Notes: generated by a model from the letters alone, not told the origin. A stretch of 42,766 nt of DNA from JAVMKJ01 sp031732875 (GCA_031732875.1 JAVMKL010000043.1:1-42766), one strand, 5' to 3'; counted from the first letter of the stretch, positions 17,897 to 28,290 are shown. Numbers and translations: made by a program.

Positions 17897-18676
17897 ATGA
17901 CCGCCTTACCCGAAAATCTCACCGACCATCTGAAAGCTACCGCCGAGCTGGTGATCGCCGGGAGGAAAATACGGCTGGAAATGGTGGTTCCGGCCGGCCC
18001 GACTCCCCTGGCCAAACTGTTGCCTCAGTTGCGCTATCTGACCGATGCCTTCGTCGATTTTTCGGTGGAGAACGCCCGGGCGAAAGGATTGGCGGTTTCC
18101 TGCAAGAAAGGCTGCGGGGCCTGTTGCCGGCAACTGGTTCCCATTGCCCAAATCGAGGCCCGTCGACTCCGGGATCTGGTGGAGGAGATACCGGAACCAC
18201 GCCGCTCCACGATCCGCGCCCGCTTCGAGAACGCGCGCCGACGGTTGGAGGAATCGAGCCTGCTGGAGAAATTGCGGGAACCGAAAAGCCTCCAGGACGA
18301 GGAGGTGATTCCGTTCGGCATGGATTATTTCAAGCAGCGCATCGCCTGCCCGTTTCTGGAGGACGAATCCTGCTCGATTTACGCGGAGCGGCCGCTGGCC
18401 TGTCGCGAGTATCTGGTCGTCACGCCCGCCGAGCACTGCGCCGAACCGACGGCGGAATCGGTCCATTGCGTCGAACTGGTCCTCCGCGTCGCCCGGATGG
18501 TCAGGGGGCTGAATGCGGAGCGGAGCACCCATGCCGACCCTTGGGTGCCGTTGATTCTGGCGCTGGAGTGGGCGGACGCGCATCCGGATGAGGCGCCGCC
18601 ACGACCGGGACCGGAGTGGGTGCGGGAGGTCTTCAGCCGCCTGACCGGGCGCGCGATTACGCGATCCGTGTCCTGA
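17897..18676 (+). CDS. YkgJ-family cysteine-cluster protein
   Basis: 259 aa. The conserved cysteine set of the YkgJ/CxxCxxxCC (UPF0153) family is present: CKKGCGACCRQL (~residues 71-82), CPFLEDESCSIYAERPLACR (~152-171), and later Cys in EHCAE and VHCVEL. These are thought to bind zinc or an iron-sulfur cluster; the biochemical role is unsettled. The N-terminal ~65 and C-terminal ~60 residues are outside the known motif. It lies 35 bases after the regulator on the same strand, so it may be cotranscribed, and it ends at the shared terminator with the aldolase gene. Confidence 0.8.
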   Translation: MTALPENLTDHLKATAELVIAGRKIRLEMVVPAGPTPLAKLLPQLRYLTDAFVDFSVENARAKGLAVSCKKGCGACCRQLVPIAQIEARRLRDLVEEIPEPRRSTIRARFENARRRLEESSLLEKLREPKSLQDEEVIPFGMDYFKQRIACPFLEDESCSIYAERPLACREYLVVTPAEHCAEPTAESVHCVELVLRVARMVRGLNAERSTHADPWVPLILALEWADAHPDEAPPRPGPEWVREVFSRLTGRAITRSVS

Positions 18677-18716
18677 ACGCGGCTCCCGCCTCGCGGGCGC
18701 GCACGGAAAAAACAAC

Positions 18717-18747
18717 GGCGGGCGAGCGCCCGAGGCGCCCGCCCGCC
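18717..18747. terminator. Bidirectional hairpin between convergent genes
   Basis: GGCGGGCG and CGCCCGCC arms enclose a further GCGCC/GGCGC pairing, giving a very GC-rich hairpin between the convergent ykgJ-like and class II aldolase genes. An A-run (AAAAAACAA) precedes it, which reads as a U-run for leftward transcription. On the plus strand only a short CTTA follows. Confidence 0.6.
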
Positions 18748-18767
18748 TTATCCGTCGAACGACGGCC

Positions 18768-19838
18768 TTACAGGGCCAGCGACTTGCCCTTCGAACCGAG
18801 ATCCTCGAAGGCCTCGTTCAGGCGGGCCACCATGTTCTGCTCGGCCAGGCGCAGATACTTGCGCGGATCGTAGAATTTCTTGTAAGGCTTGTCCGTTTCC
18901 GGATCTACCTGATACAGGAAGGCCTTGGGATTCTCGCTGACGAACTTGCCGATCGCCTCGGAATAGGCGAACTGCAGGTCGGTGTCGATGTTCATCTTGA
19001 ACACCCCGTAGCTGACCGCCTGGGTGATCTTGTCCTTCTCGGAGCCGGAGCCGCCGTGGAACACCAGGTTCAGCGGCTTGGCGCCGGTCGCGCGCTTCTG
19101 CTCGATCAGCGCCTGGGAGTTCTTCAGGATTTCCGGGCGCAGTTGAACGTTACCGGGCTTGTAGACGCCGTGGACGTTGCCGAACGAGGCGGCGACCGAG
19201 AAATGGCCGATCGGCGACAGCCGCTCGTAGGCTTGCAGCACGTCTTCCGGCTGGGTGTACAGATGGGAATTATCGGCGCTTTCCTCCAGTTCGCTGCCGA
19301 TGCCGTCCTCTTCGCCGCCGGTCACGCCCAGTTCGATTTCCAGGCTCATGTCCAGCGGGGCCATGCGCTTGAGGACGCGGGCGCATTCGTTCAGGTTGAA
19401 CTCCATGCTTTCCTCGGACAGGTCCAGCATGTGCGAGCTGAACAGCGGCTTGCCGTGCTGCTTGAAGTACGCCTCGCCGTGATCCAGCAGCGCGTCGACC
19501 CAGGGAATCAGGCTCTTGTTGGCGTGGTCGGTGTGCAGCACCACGCACACGCCATAGTGTTCGGCCAGCAGGTGCGTGTGCAGCGCCGCCGCCACCGCGC
19601 CCAGCACCTTGGCCTTGGAACCGTCCTTCATCCCCTGCCCGGCGTAGAACTGCGCGCCGCCGTTGGAGAGCTGGATGATCACGTCGGCCTGATTCTTGGC
19701 CGCCGCTTCCAGCACCGCGTTGATCGTGCTGCTGCTGGAGACGTTGACCGCGGGCAGTGCATAACCGCCAGCCTTCGCGGCGGCCACCAGAGTCAGATAG
19801 TCCTTGCCCGTCACGACACCGGGTTTGAGTTGCGCCAT
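18768..19838 (-). CDS. fbaA: Class II fructose-bisphosphate aldolase
   Basis: 356 aa, the usual length of class IIA FbaA. It has the zinc ligands in VVLHTDHANKSL, the Glu-rich LEIELGVTGGEEDG, then HGVYKPGN and the second zinc His in LVFHGGSGSEKD, and ends with FYDPRKYLRLAEQNM. It cleaves fructose 1,6-bisphosphate reversibly to glyceraldehyde 3-phosphate and dihydroxyacetone phosphate using Zn2+, in the cytoplasm. AAGAGGA lies about 10 bases before the ATG. It is divergent from the class I aldolase, with 192 bases between them. Confidence 0.95.
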   Translation of the reverse strand: MAQLKPGVVTGKDYLTLVAAAKAGGYALPAVNVSSSSTINAVLEAAAKNQADVIIQLSNGGAQFYAGQGMKDGSKAKVLGAVAAALHTHLLAEHYGVCVVLHTDHANKSLIPWVDALLDHGEAYFKQHGKPLFSSHMLDLSEESMEFNLNECARVLKRMAPLDMSLEIELGVTGGEEDGIGSELEESADNSHLYTQPEDVLQAYERLSPIGHFSVAASFGNVHGVYKPGNVQLRPEILKNSQALIEQKRATGAKPLNLVFHGGSGSEKDKITQAVSYGVFKMNIDTDLQFAYSEAIGKFVSENPKAFLYQVDPETDKPYKKFYDPRKYLRLAEQNMVARLNEAFEDLGSKGKSLAL

Positions 19839-20030
19839 GAGAATGAATCCTCTTCTTGCGGAGTGAATGGGGAAGTGCTTGTCGCACGGTCAGTATAGCG
19901 TTTGCTTGACCGCTGGTGTAGCCGGTCGCGCCCGTCCGGATTGATACCGGACCGGCGCTGGTTCAAAATAACCGGAAAAAACAGGCCGTTCGCGACATCC
20001 CTGTCACCAAACCCAAAGGAGGCTTGCCTC

Positions 20031-21098
<1,068 letters not shown>

Positions 21099-21120
21099 GC
21101 GCGCGGTCGCATCGACCTTC

Positions 21121-21152
21121 GAAGCCCCGCAAACGCGGGGCTTCCTTGTTTT
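21121..21152 (+). terminator. Rho-independent terminator after class I aldolase
   Basis: GAAGCCCCGC-AAA-CGCGGGGCTTC forms a near-perfect stem with a short loop, followed by CTTGTTTT. It lies 23 bases after the stop codon. The rest of the 298-base gap 21099-21396 up to korA shows no gene and no obvious repeat. Confidence 0.85.
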
Positions 21153-21396
21153 CGGCCCGGAAGCCGGGAAACGATGGAGTGGTTCGGATGGCGTTTCCCG
21201 TGCATCGCCCCCCGAACCCGCACCAATTCGGGGCACCCACCGCGCCGCCCGATTGGAGGTTTGCGCGCCCGCGACCTTGTGATATCAGTTGGTTGGTCGG
21301 TTCTTCATGATTTGGCACCAATCCTGCTTTATATCCAATAGAAATATTCATGACATTGTTTGATAATGATTGATCGCATAGCTGAGAGCTGATTTC

Positions 21397-23127
21397 ATGA
21401 GCGACCTGGCTTCATCGATGAACACCGTCGCGATCGCCATCATGGGCAGTGGCGGTGCCGGCGCGATCACCGCCGGCAGCCTGTTGCTGGAAGCCGCCGG
21501 TCGGGCCGGCTGGCATGGACTGATGACGCGCTCGGTGGGGCCGCAGATCCGCGGTGGCGAGGCGCTGGCGATGGTGCGCCTGGCGGGCGCGCCGATTGCG
21601 GGGCACGGCGACCGCTTCGATATCCTGCTGGCGCTGGACTGGCACAACGCCGACCGTTTCGTCGACGAAGCCCCCCTGGATGTCGACAGCTTGATCGTGG
21701 CCGATGCCGAGGCCGGCGAGCCACCCGCCGCCATTCTTGCCGGCGGAGCGCGCTGGGTGACGCTGCCCCTGGAAGAACTGGCGGAAAATTTGCCGGGAGG
21801 GCGGTCCAATATCGTCGCGCTCGGCGTGCTGGCGCGCCTGCTGGCCCTGCCGCTGGAACCGCTGGCGGAAGCTGGCCGGACGCTGGCCCGCAAGGGGCTG
21901 GACGCCACCCAGCTACGGCAGGCGCTGGCCGCCGGCCATGAGGCCGCCGCCGCGCTCGAGGGTTCGGTCCGTCCGTTGCCGGCGCCCGCGATCGCCGGAA
22001 CGCGCTGGATGCTGACCGGAAACGAGGCGGCGGCGCTCGGGGCACTGCGCGGCGGAGTACGATTCGCGGCGGTCTATCCGATCACCCCGGCCACCGATCT
22101 GTCCGAGTGGCTGGCGCCCAGGTTGCGGAAACTCGGCGGCCATCTGATCCAGGCCGAGGACGAGATCGCCGCGCTGAACATGGTGCTGGGCGCCTCCTAC
22201 GGAGGCGTGCCGGCGTTGACCGCCACCTCCGGGCCCGGGCTGGCGCTGATGACCGAAACCCTGGGGCTGGCGGTGGCGGCGGAAATTCCGGCGGTGGTGG
22301 TCGACGTGATGCGCGGCGGACCATCCACCGGCATCCCCACCAAATCGGAACAGTCCGACCTTGGCATCGCCCTGTACGGTCTGCACGGCGATGCGCCGCA
22401 TCTGGTGCTGGCGCCGAATTCGGTCGGCGACTGTCTGTTCGCCACCCAGTGGGCGGTGCGATTGAGCGAGGCGCTGCAATGCCCGGCCATCGTGTTGTCC
22501 GATCAGTTTCTGGGGCAGAGCCTGGCCGTGTGCGACAAGCCGCCCGTCAATGGAACGGGAACCACGCCGCGCGTGATCGCGTTCGCGGGCTCCGGACGTT
22601 ACGACCGCTATACCACGACGACCGCCGATGGCGTATCGCCGATGGCGTTGCCGGGTACTCCGGGCGGACAGTACACGGCCGACGGTTTGGAACACAATGC
22701 TCGCGGTACTCCATCCAGCCGCGCCACCGACCATCGCGCCCAACTCGACAAGCGCCGCGACAAATTGCTGCGTTACGATTACGGGCCGGCGTGGGTCGAG
22801 GTGGAAGGCGAGGGCGAACTGGCGGTATTGACCTGGGGTTCCTCCACCGGGCCGGTGCGGGAAGCGGCGATGCGGGCGCGGGCGCAGGGACTCGCGGTCA
22901 AAGTGGTAGCGCTGCGGCTCTTGTCCCCACCGCAACCCGCCCGGCTGACGGCGTTGCTGGAGGGCGTCCGGCGGGTACTGGTGGTCGAACAGAGTCATTC
23001 CCAGCAGTTCCATGGTTATCTCAGGGCGCATTACCTGTTGCCGGGGGCGGTCCGGGTTCTCAACCAGCCTGGTCCCCTGCCGATTCGGCCGGCGGCGATA
23101 CTCGAGCAACTGTTGCAGTGGAGGTGA
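21397..23127 (+). CDS. korA: 2-oxoacid:ferredoxin oxidoreductase, alpha subunit with fused gamma domain
   Basis: 576 aa. Residues ~8-190 form the gamma domain (IAIMGSGGAGAITAGSLLLE; TRSVGPQIRGGEALAMVRL). Residues ~205-480 form the pyrimidine-binding TPP domain (NEAAALGALRGGVRFAAVYP, ITPATDLSEWLAP, then GPSTGIPTKSEQSDL). Residues ~455-576 form the transketolase C-like end. This gamma-alpha fusion is standard for two-subunit KorAB enzymes. With KorB it oxidises a 2-oxoacid such as 2-oxoglutarate or pyruvate to the acyl-CoA, passing electrons to ferredoxin. The substrate cannot be told from the sequence alone. korB starts 4 bases after its stop. Confidence 0.9.
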   Translation: MSDLASSMNTVAIAIMGSGGAGAITAGSLLLEAAGRAGWHGLMTRSVGPQIRGGEALAMVRLAGAPIAGHGDRFDILLALDWHNADRFVDEAPLDVDSLIVADAEAGEPPAAILAGGARWVTLPLEELAENLPGGRSNIVALGVLARLLALPLEPLAEAGRTLARKGLDATQLRQALAAGHEAAAALEGSVRPLPAPAIAGTRWMLTGNEAAALGALRGGVRFAAVYPITPATDLSEWLAPRLRKLGGHLIQAEDEIAALNMVLGASYGGVPALTATSGPGLALMTETLGLAVAAEIPAVVVDVMRGGPSTGIPTKSEQSDLGIALYGLHGDAPHLVLAPNSVGDCLFATQWAVRLSEALQCPAIVLSDQFLGQSLAVCDKPPVNGTGTTPRVIAFAGSGRYDRYTTTTADGVSPMALPGTPGGQYTADGLEHNARGTPSSRATDHRAQLDKRRDKLLRYDYGPAWVEVEGEGELAVLTWGSSTGPVREAAMRARAQGLAVKVVALRLLSPPQPARLTALLEGVRRVLVVEQSHSQQFHGYLRAHYLLPGAVRVLNQPGPLPIRPAAILEQLLQWR

Positions 23128-23131
23128 ACGC

Positions 23132-23971
23132 ATGGGCAAGCCCCAACCGATCCTGATCGGTCACGCGGCCAAGGACTACAAGTCCGACGTCAAACCGATC
23201 TGGTGTCCGGGCTGCGGCCATTTCGGCGTGCAGTCGGCGCTGTTCCGCGCTCTGGCGCATCTCGATTTGCCGCCGGAACAGGTAGCGGTCGTCTCGGGCA
23301 TCGGCTGTTCCTCGCGGTTGCCGGCCTATACCGAATGTTACGGTTTCCACGGTCTCCACGGCCGGGCCTTGCCGCTCGCGACCGGTTTGAAGCTGGCCCG
23401 TCCCGAACTGACGGTGATCGTCGCCAGCGGCGACGGCGACGCCTTTTCCATCGGCGGCAATCACTTTCTCCATGCCTGCCGGCGTAACGTGGACCTGACC
23501 TGCATCGTCATGGACAACGAGGTCTATGGCATGACCAAGGGCCAGCCGTCGCCGACCACCACGTCCGACTGGGACAGCAAGATCGCTCCGGGCGGCACCG
23601 GGGTGGCGCCGTTGCGTCCGCTGGCGGTGGCGCTGGCCGCGGGAGCGGGATTCATCGCCCGCGGATTTTCCGGCGATCCCAACGGCATCGCCCGACTGCT
23701 GGTCGAAGCGATCCGCCATCCGGGTTTTTCCCTGGTGCAGGTGCTGAGTCCCTGCGTGACCTATCGCCCGGAGGAGAAATGCTGGAAGCAGCAGGTTCAT
23801 GCCGTCGGGACGGAGCCGACCGCCGATCTGGCCGAGGCCGCCCGGCGGCTGTTCGCCGACGATGGGTTGGCAACCGGAATTTTCTATCGGACCGTGCCGC
23901 CGCCATATCCCGAGTCGGTCGCGAACGCCAGCGACGATCTGACGGTCATCGAAGCGAAATTCGTGTTATGA
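23132..23971 (+). CDS. korB: 2-oxoacid:ferredoxin oxidoreductase, beta subunit
   Basis: 279 aa from ATG 23132 (GGAGGTGA just before it); the long frame from 23012 lies inside korA. It has the TPP pyrophosphate-binding motif GDGDAFSIGGNHFLHACRRN (~103-122) and the N-terminal cluster-binding cysteines WCPGCGHFG, SGIGCSSRLPAY and LSPCVTY, which hold one [4Fe-4S] cluster. Together with KorA it is a soluble cytoplasmic complex. Its stop overlaps the ATG of the ferritin-like gene (ATGA), an unusual coupling. Confidence 0.92.
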   Translation: MGKPQPILIGHAAKDYKSDVKPIWCPGCGHFGVQSALFRALAHLDLPPEQVAVVSGIGCSSRLPAYTECYGFHGLHGRALPLATGLKLARPELTVIVASGDGDAFSIGGNHFLHACRRNVDLTCIVMDNEVYGMTKGQPSPTTTSDWDSKIAPGGTGVAPLRPLAVALAAGAGFIARGFSGDPNGIARLLVEAIRHPGFSLVQVLSPCVTYRPEEKCWKQQVHAVGTEPTADLAEAARRLFADDGLATGIFYRTVPPPYPESVANASDDLTVIEAKFVL

Positions 23972-24483
23972 CCACGATCGCCACGCTTGAGGAATTACTG
24001 GTCCACGCCCAAGTCCTGGAACGGGAGGCGGTGGAACGTTATCGGGAACTGGCCGACCAGATGCTCGTTCATCACCAGCCGGAACTAGCCGAATTGTTCC
24101 TGACCATGGCCCGGGTGGAAGACCAGCATGTGGACAAGGTGAGAGAACTCGCGGGTGGCCGGGAATTGCCGCGCTTGGCGCCTTGGGAGCATCGCTGGCC
24201 GACGCTGGAGTCGCCGGAGAGCGTGCCGATCGGCCAAGAGCGCTTCGGGATGAGCCCCCGGCGGGCGCTCGAATTGGTGCTGGCCTGCGAGGAGCGGGCC
24301 TATGACTTTTTCGCGGGGGTGGCCAGTTTCAGTCCCGACCCGGCCGCGCGCCAGACGGCTGGCGAACTGGCCGACGAGGAACGGCAACATGCCGTACTGC
24401 TGCGCGACTGGCTGGTCCGGTATCCTACCGAAAACCATGTGGGCCGGCCGCGGGATCTGGACGAGCCCGCGGCGCAGGACTGA
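23968..24483 (+). CDS. Ferritin-like (rubrerythrin-type) diiron protein
   Basis: 171 aa from ATG 23968, sharing ATGA with the korB stop. It is a four-helix bundle with diiron ligands in EREAVERYRELADQM (helix 1), RVEDQHVDKV (ExxH, helix 2), ACEERAYDFF (helix 3) and ADEERQHAVLL (ExxH, helix 4). No rubredoxin-like Cys4 domain follows, so it is the erythrin-only kind. Likely roles are peroxide reduction or iron handling. Tight coupling to an oxygen-sensitive ferredoxin-dependent enzyme suggests protection of KorAB from oxidants (inference). Confidence 0.8.
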   Translation: MTTIATLEELLVHAQVLEREAVERYRELADQMLVHHQPELAELFLTMARVEDQHVDKVRELAGGRELPRLAPWEHRWPTLESPESVPIGQERFGMSPRRALELVLACEERAYDFFAGVASFSPDPAARQTAGELADEERQHAVLLRDWLVRYPTENHVGRPRDLDEPAAQD

Positions 24484-24593
24484 GCGAGGGGAACCGCCGA
24501 GGTCTCCAGGGCGAACGCTACTTGCGGGTAGCGCTGGAATGGCGAACAATCGGCCATTCATGGCGTCTTCGTCCGCCACCAAGGAAAACAATC

Positions 24594-25043
24594 GTGTCAA
24601 TTGGCCAGTACTGTAATCGCCATGTCGTCACAACCGTCGGAACCACCGAGATCGACGAGGTGGCGCGGTTGATGCGCCAGCATCACGTGGGTACCGTCGT
24701 CGTGGTGGAACGGCGCGACGATGCCGAATTCCCGATCGGTATCGTCACCGACCGCGACTTGGTGGTCGAGGTGCTGGCCCAGAATCTCTCGCCCAATGCC
24801 GTCACCGTTGGTGATGTCATGAGCGACAGTTTGGTAACCGCGCGGGAAAACGACAATTTCTGGCGCACCTTGGACCGGATGAGCGGCAAAGGGGTGCGGC
24901 GACTGCTGGTCGTGGATGAGAGAGGCGCCCTGGTGGGTATCCTGGCTGTGGAGGACGTGCTGACGGCGCTGGCGGTGGGATTGTCGGACGTGACCCGATT
25001 GGTGCAACGGGGGATTGCTCGGGAAACCCGGCAGCGACAATAG
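24594..25043 (+). CDS. CBS-domain pair protein
   Basis: 149 aa from GTG 24594, chosen because AAGGAAA stands at good distance; the frame from 24522 lacks a ribosome site. The protein is two CBS motifs in tandem: residues ~8-65 (VGTTEIDEVARLMRQHHVGT; IGIVTDRDLVVEVL) and ~73-130 (MSDSLVTARENDNFWRTLDR; LVGILAVEDVLTAL). Stand-alone CBS pairs bind adenosine nucleotides and act as energy sensors. No partner domain is present. It lies 110 bases after the ferritin-like gene and 65 before alanine dehydrogenase, so cotranscription is possible. Confidence 0.88.
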   Translation: MSIGQYCNRHVVTTVGTTEIDEVARLMRQHHVGTVVVVERRDDAEFPIGIVTDRDLVVEVLAQNLSPNAVTVGDVMSDSLVTARENDNFWRTLDRMSGKGVRRLLVVDERGALVGILAVEDVLTALAVGLSDVTRLVQRGIARETRQRQ

Positions 25044-25108
25044 AGCGTCGAGAACGAGCGAGGCCCGAACGTGCCGGATCGCTCCGAAGGTTGCCTGGAG
25101 GGATTGAT

Positions 25109-26230
25109 ATGCTGGTCGGGGTGCCGAAAGAAATCAAAACCCACGAATATCGGGTTGGCATGACGCCGGGGGGCGTGCGCGAGGCGGCGCGGCACGGACA
25201 CACCGTCTGGGTGGAAACCGGTGCGGGCGCGGGCATCGGCCTGGACGACGCGGCTTACGCGAAGGCGGGCGCGAGTATCGCCGCCTCGGCCGCCGAGGTG
25301 TTCGCCCGGGCGGAACTGATCGTCAAGGTCAAGGAGCCGCAGCCGGTCGAGTGTCCGCAACTGCGAGAGGGCCAAACGATTTTCACCTATCTGCATCTGG
25401 CGCCCGATCCCGGACAGGCCAAGGGGCTGCTGGCCTCCGGCTGCGCCGCGATTGCCTATGAGACCGTCACCGATCCGCACGGGCATTTGCCGCTGCTGGC
25501 GCCGATGAGCGAGGTGGCCGGACGGATGGCGATCCAAGCCGGTGCCCGCTGTCTGGAAAAATCCCAGGGTGGCAGCGGCACGCTCCTGGGTGGGGTGCCG
25601 GGCGTGTTGCCGGGCCGGGTGGCGATTCTGGGCGGCGGCGTGGTCGGAACCAGCGCGGCGCGGATGGCGGTCGGGCTGGGCGCGCGGGTCACGGTGCTCG
25701 ACCGCTCGCTGGCACGGTTGCGGGAACTGGACGATCTGTTTCAGGGTCGCTTGCTGACCCGCTTCGCCACGCTGGAGGCGGTCGAGGAGGAGGTGTTGGC
25801 GGCCGATCTGACGGTCGGCGCGGTGCTGGTTCCCGGCGCGGCGGCGCCGAAACTGGTGCCGCAGGCGATGCTGGCGGCGATGAGGCCGGGTTCGGTGCTG
25901 GTGGATGTCTCCATCGACCAGGGCGGTTGCTTCGAAACCTCGCGGCCGACCACCCATGCCGATCCCACCTACGTCATCGACGGGGTGGTGCACTACTGCG
26001 TGGCCAACATGCCCGGCGCGGTGGCGCGTACCTCGACCTTCGCCCTCAACAACGCGACTTTGCCCTACGTGCTGCAACTGGCCGACCGAGGCGCCATTGC
26101 GGCGCTGCGGGACGATCCGCACCTGCGGGCTGGCCTGAACGTCCATCGCGGCCGGATCACCCATCCGGCGGTGGCAACGGCGCTGGGCTACGAGTACCAT
26201 CCGGCGGAAGCGGTGCTGGCGGAGGCTTAA
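25109..26230 (+). CDS. ald: Alanine dehydrogenase
   Basis: 373 aa from ATG 25109 with GGAGGG upstream. It begins MLVGVPKEIKTHEYRVGMTP, the Ald signature, with the substrate Arg/Lys region VKVKEPQP and YLHLAPD. The Rossmann NAD site is VAILGGGVVGTSAARMAVGL (~175), followed by VVHYCVANMPGAVARTST, the second family pattern. It interconverts L-alanine and pyruvate plus ammonia with NAD(H), in the cytoplasm. Length (usual ~370) is normal. It links the pyruvate made by the lactate genes to nitrogen metabolism. Confidence 0.94.
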   Translation: MLVGVPKEIKTHEYRVGMTPGGVREAARHGHTVWVETGAGAGIGLDDAAYAKAGASIAASAAEVFARAELIVKVKEPQPVECPQLREGQTIFTYLHLAPDPGQAKGLLASGCAAIAYETVTDPHGHLPLLAPMSEVAGRMAIQAGARCLEKSQGGSGTLLGGVPGVLPGRVAILGGGVVGTSAARMAVGLGARVTVLDRSLARLRELDDLFQGRLLTRFATLEAVEEEVLAADLTVGAVLVPGAAAPKLVPQAMLAAMRPGSVLVDVSIDQGGCFETSRPTTHADPTYVIDGVVHYCVANMPGAVARTSTFALNNATLPYVLQLADRGAIAALRDDPHLRAGLNVHRGRITHPAVATALGYEYHPAEAVLAEA

Positions 26231-26587
26231 AGACCGTACAAAAACTTTCCCTGCGGGGTGTTCCGCGAGCGGGGGGCGTCAGCCCCCTGTTTCCCGGAAC
26301 GCGGCAAGGCGTCGGCGATCTCGGCGGATGCGGAAACAGCGGACTCACGTCAGCCGCTCGCCGGCGACCCCAAGCGATATCGGCCGGCGCGGCGTCGTGG
26401 GGTATGCCATGCGTATCCTGCAGAGGTTTTATCAATCAGTCGGTTAGCTTTTATTCAGCCTCTTGGAACCCATACAACCTCCCCTCGCCCGCTTGCGGGA
26501 GAGGAGGGTAGAGGGATGCGTTTGTTGGACGTCCTTGGCGTCCTGGCGGTTCGAAAATAATGCTCGATTCAGGATGAACGGTTCCGT
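26231..26587. repeat. Intergenic region with GC-rich palindromes
   Basis: 357 bases between the convergent ald and ybaK-like genes with no credible gene. At 26271-26287 GGGGGC-GTCA-GCCCCC, followed by TGTTTC, could end transcription of ald. GTTCCGCGAGC and CCCGGAACGCGG around it make a larger imperfect palindrome. At 26478-26515 a further copy of the C-rich REP type (CTCCCCTCGCCCGCTTGCGG, then GAGAGGAGGGTAGAGG) is present. Confidence 0.6.
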
Positions 26588-27049
26588 TCAGTTGTAATGA
26601 ATCCGGCGGGCGTCGGCGAGCAATTGCCGGAACTGTTCGCCGCTGACCCGCACCGCGATTTCGTGGTCGCCGGCTTCGAAGTAAATCTCATCTTCATCGG
26701 CCAGCGCGCTGTCCCAGGCGGTGTCCAGTCCGTAGGGCTGACCGATGGCGGGAATGGCTCCAGGCCGGCAGTCCGGGAACAGGGCGTTCAGTTCCGCTTC
26801 CGGCACCAGTTGCAGTTGCCGGTCGAGCTGGGCGTTCAGCGCGTCCAGATCGACGTGTTTCGCGGCCGGCAGCACCACCAGCAGATAACCGCGCTCGTCC
26901 CTGACGACCACGCCCTTGGCCAGTTTCCGACCCTTGATGCGAGCGGCCTGGGCGGTTTCCATGCTGGAGTGGGTGAGGGGATGAACCAGAACTTCGTGGT
27001 CGATATTCCGCAAGTCGAGATACGTTTTAAGCTTTTCGGAGACAGGCAT
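26588..27049 (-). CDS. YbaK/EbsC-type aminoacyl-tRNA deacylase
   Basis: 153 aa from ATG 27049 with a strong AGGAGG upstream; the in-frame ATG at 27100 is not supported. It is a YbaK/ProX-like domain: THSSMETAQAARIKGRKLAK includes the conserved Lys, then VVRDERGYLLVVLPAAKHVD, and PAIGQPYGLDTAWD (the conserved G-x-x-P region). These enzymes hydrolyse mischarged tRNAs such as Ala-tRNAPro or Cys-tRNAPro. The exact substrate is not predictable from this sequence. The gene is convergent with ald and divergent from prfB. Confidence 0.8.
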   Translation of the reverse strand: MPVSEKLKTYLDLRNIDHEVLVHPLTHSSMETAQAARIKGRKLAKGVVVRDERGYLLVVLPAAKHVDLDALNAQLDRQLQLVPEAELNALFPDCRPGAIPAIGQPYGLDTAWDSALADEDEIYFEAGDHEIAVRVSGEQFRQLLADARRIHYN

Positions 27050-27191
27050 GGCGAATCCTCCTGGTGATGGCGCAAGGAAATTCGCGCGAGTGGACCGCAC
27101 TCACTGACTTCAAGCATAGTCGAGGTCCGGGTGACTTGAACGGTCGCCGCCGATACAATTCACCCCCTTTTAATTGGTTTGGAGCCGCGTC

Positions 27192-28290
27192 ATGCAGGAA
27201 CTCAATCCCTATTTCAGCCAGATTAGCGACCTCCGGGGGCGCTGCGCGTCCCTGAGGGGGTATCTTTGACTACGAGACCAAGCGCGAGCGGCTGGACGAA
27301 GTCACCCGGGAATTGCAGGAGCCGGATATCTGGAATAATCCGGAACGGGCGCAGGCGCTGGGCAAGGAACGCGCCCAACTGGAAGCGGTGGTCGACCGGC
27401 TGGAGAGCCTCGACCGGGGTTTGAACGAAGTCGCCGAACTGCTGGTTCTGGCCGGCGAGGAGGGCGACGAAGCGGCGGTGGTCGAGGTGGTTCGGGATCT
27501 GGAAACCCATGGCCGGATCGTGGCCGATCTGGAATTCCAGCGCATGTTCTCGGGCGAATTGGACCCCAACAACGCCTTCGTCGATATTCAGGCCGGTTCC
27601 GGCGGCACCGAGGCGCAGGACTGGGCGGAGATGCTGCTGCGGATGTACTTGCGTTGGGGCGAGCGGCGCGGTTTCAAGACCGATCTGCTGGAAGTGTCGC
27701 CGGGCGAAGTGGCGGGCATCAAGAGCGCCAGTATCGGCTTCGAGGGCAGTTACGCCTACGGTTGGTTGCGGACCGAAACCGGCGTGCATCGACTGGTGCG
27801 CAAATCGCCGTTCGATTCCGGCAACCGCCGTCATACCTCCTTTGCCGCCGTGTTCGTGTCGCCGGAAGTGGACGACAATATCGAGGTGGACATCAATCCG
27901 GCCGATTTGCGCGTCGATGTCTACCGCGCCTCCGGGGCCGGCGGCCAGCACGTCAACCGCACCGAATCGGCGGTGCGCATCACCCACTTGCCGACTGGCA
28001 TCGTGGTGCAGTGTCAGAACGATCGTTCCCAGCACAAGAATCGTTCCACCGCCATGAAACAGCTCAAGGCCAAGCTGTACGAGTTGGAATTGCAGAAACG
28101 CAATGCCAAGGCCCAGGCGGTGGAAGACACCAAATCCGATATCGGCTGGGGCAGCCAGATCCGCTCCTACGTGCTGGATCAGTCGCGCATCAAGGATTTG
28201 CGCACCGGCGTCGAGACCGGCAATACCCAGGCGGTGCTGGATGGCGATCTGGACGATTTCATCGAGGCCAGTTTGAAGAGTGGGTTGTAG
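27192..28290 (+). CDS. prfB: Peptide chain release factor 2 (programmed +1 frameshift)
   Basis: The real protein is 365 aa, made by 25 codons from ATG 27192, a +1 shift at CTT-TGA (27264-27269), then the frame from 27268 to 28290. Length equals the well-known 365 aa of E. coli RF2. The GGQ tripeptide that triggers peptidyl-tRNA hydrolysis is at residues 250-252 (GAGGQHVNRTES), and the stop-codon-reading SPF is in RKSPFDSGNRRH. It terminates translation at UGA and UAA. It is followed after 75 bases by lysS, the common prfB-lysS arrangement. Confidence 0.97.
27250..27270 (+). promoter_or_regulatory. RF2 autoregulatory frameshift site
   Basis: AGGGGGTATCTTTGAC: an internal Shine-Dalgarno (AGGGGG) three bases before the slippery CTT and an in-frame TGA followed by C, the weakest stop context. 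When RF2 is scarce the ribosome slips +1 from CUU to UUU and continues. This is the classic self-control of prfB, and all of its elements are present. Confidence 0.97.

Noticed and set aside
27267..27269. Early stop and frame change in prfB
   Set aside because: It is the programmed +1 frameshift site, complete with internal Shine-Dalgarno and CTT-TGA-C.
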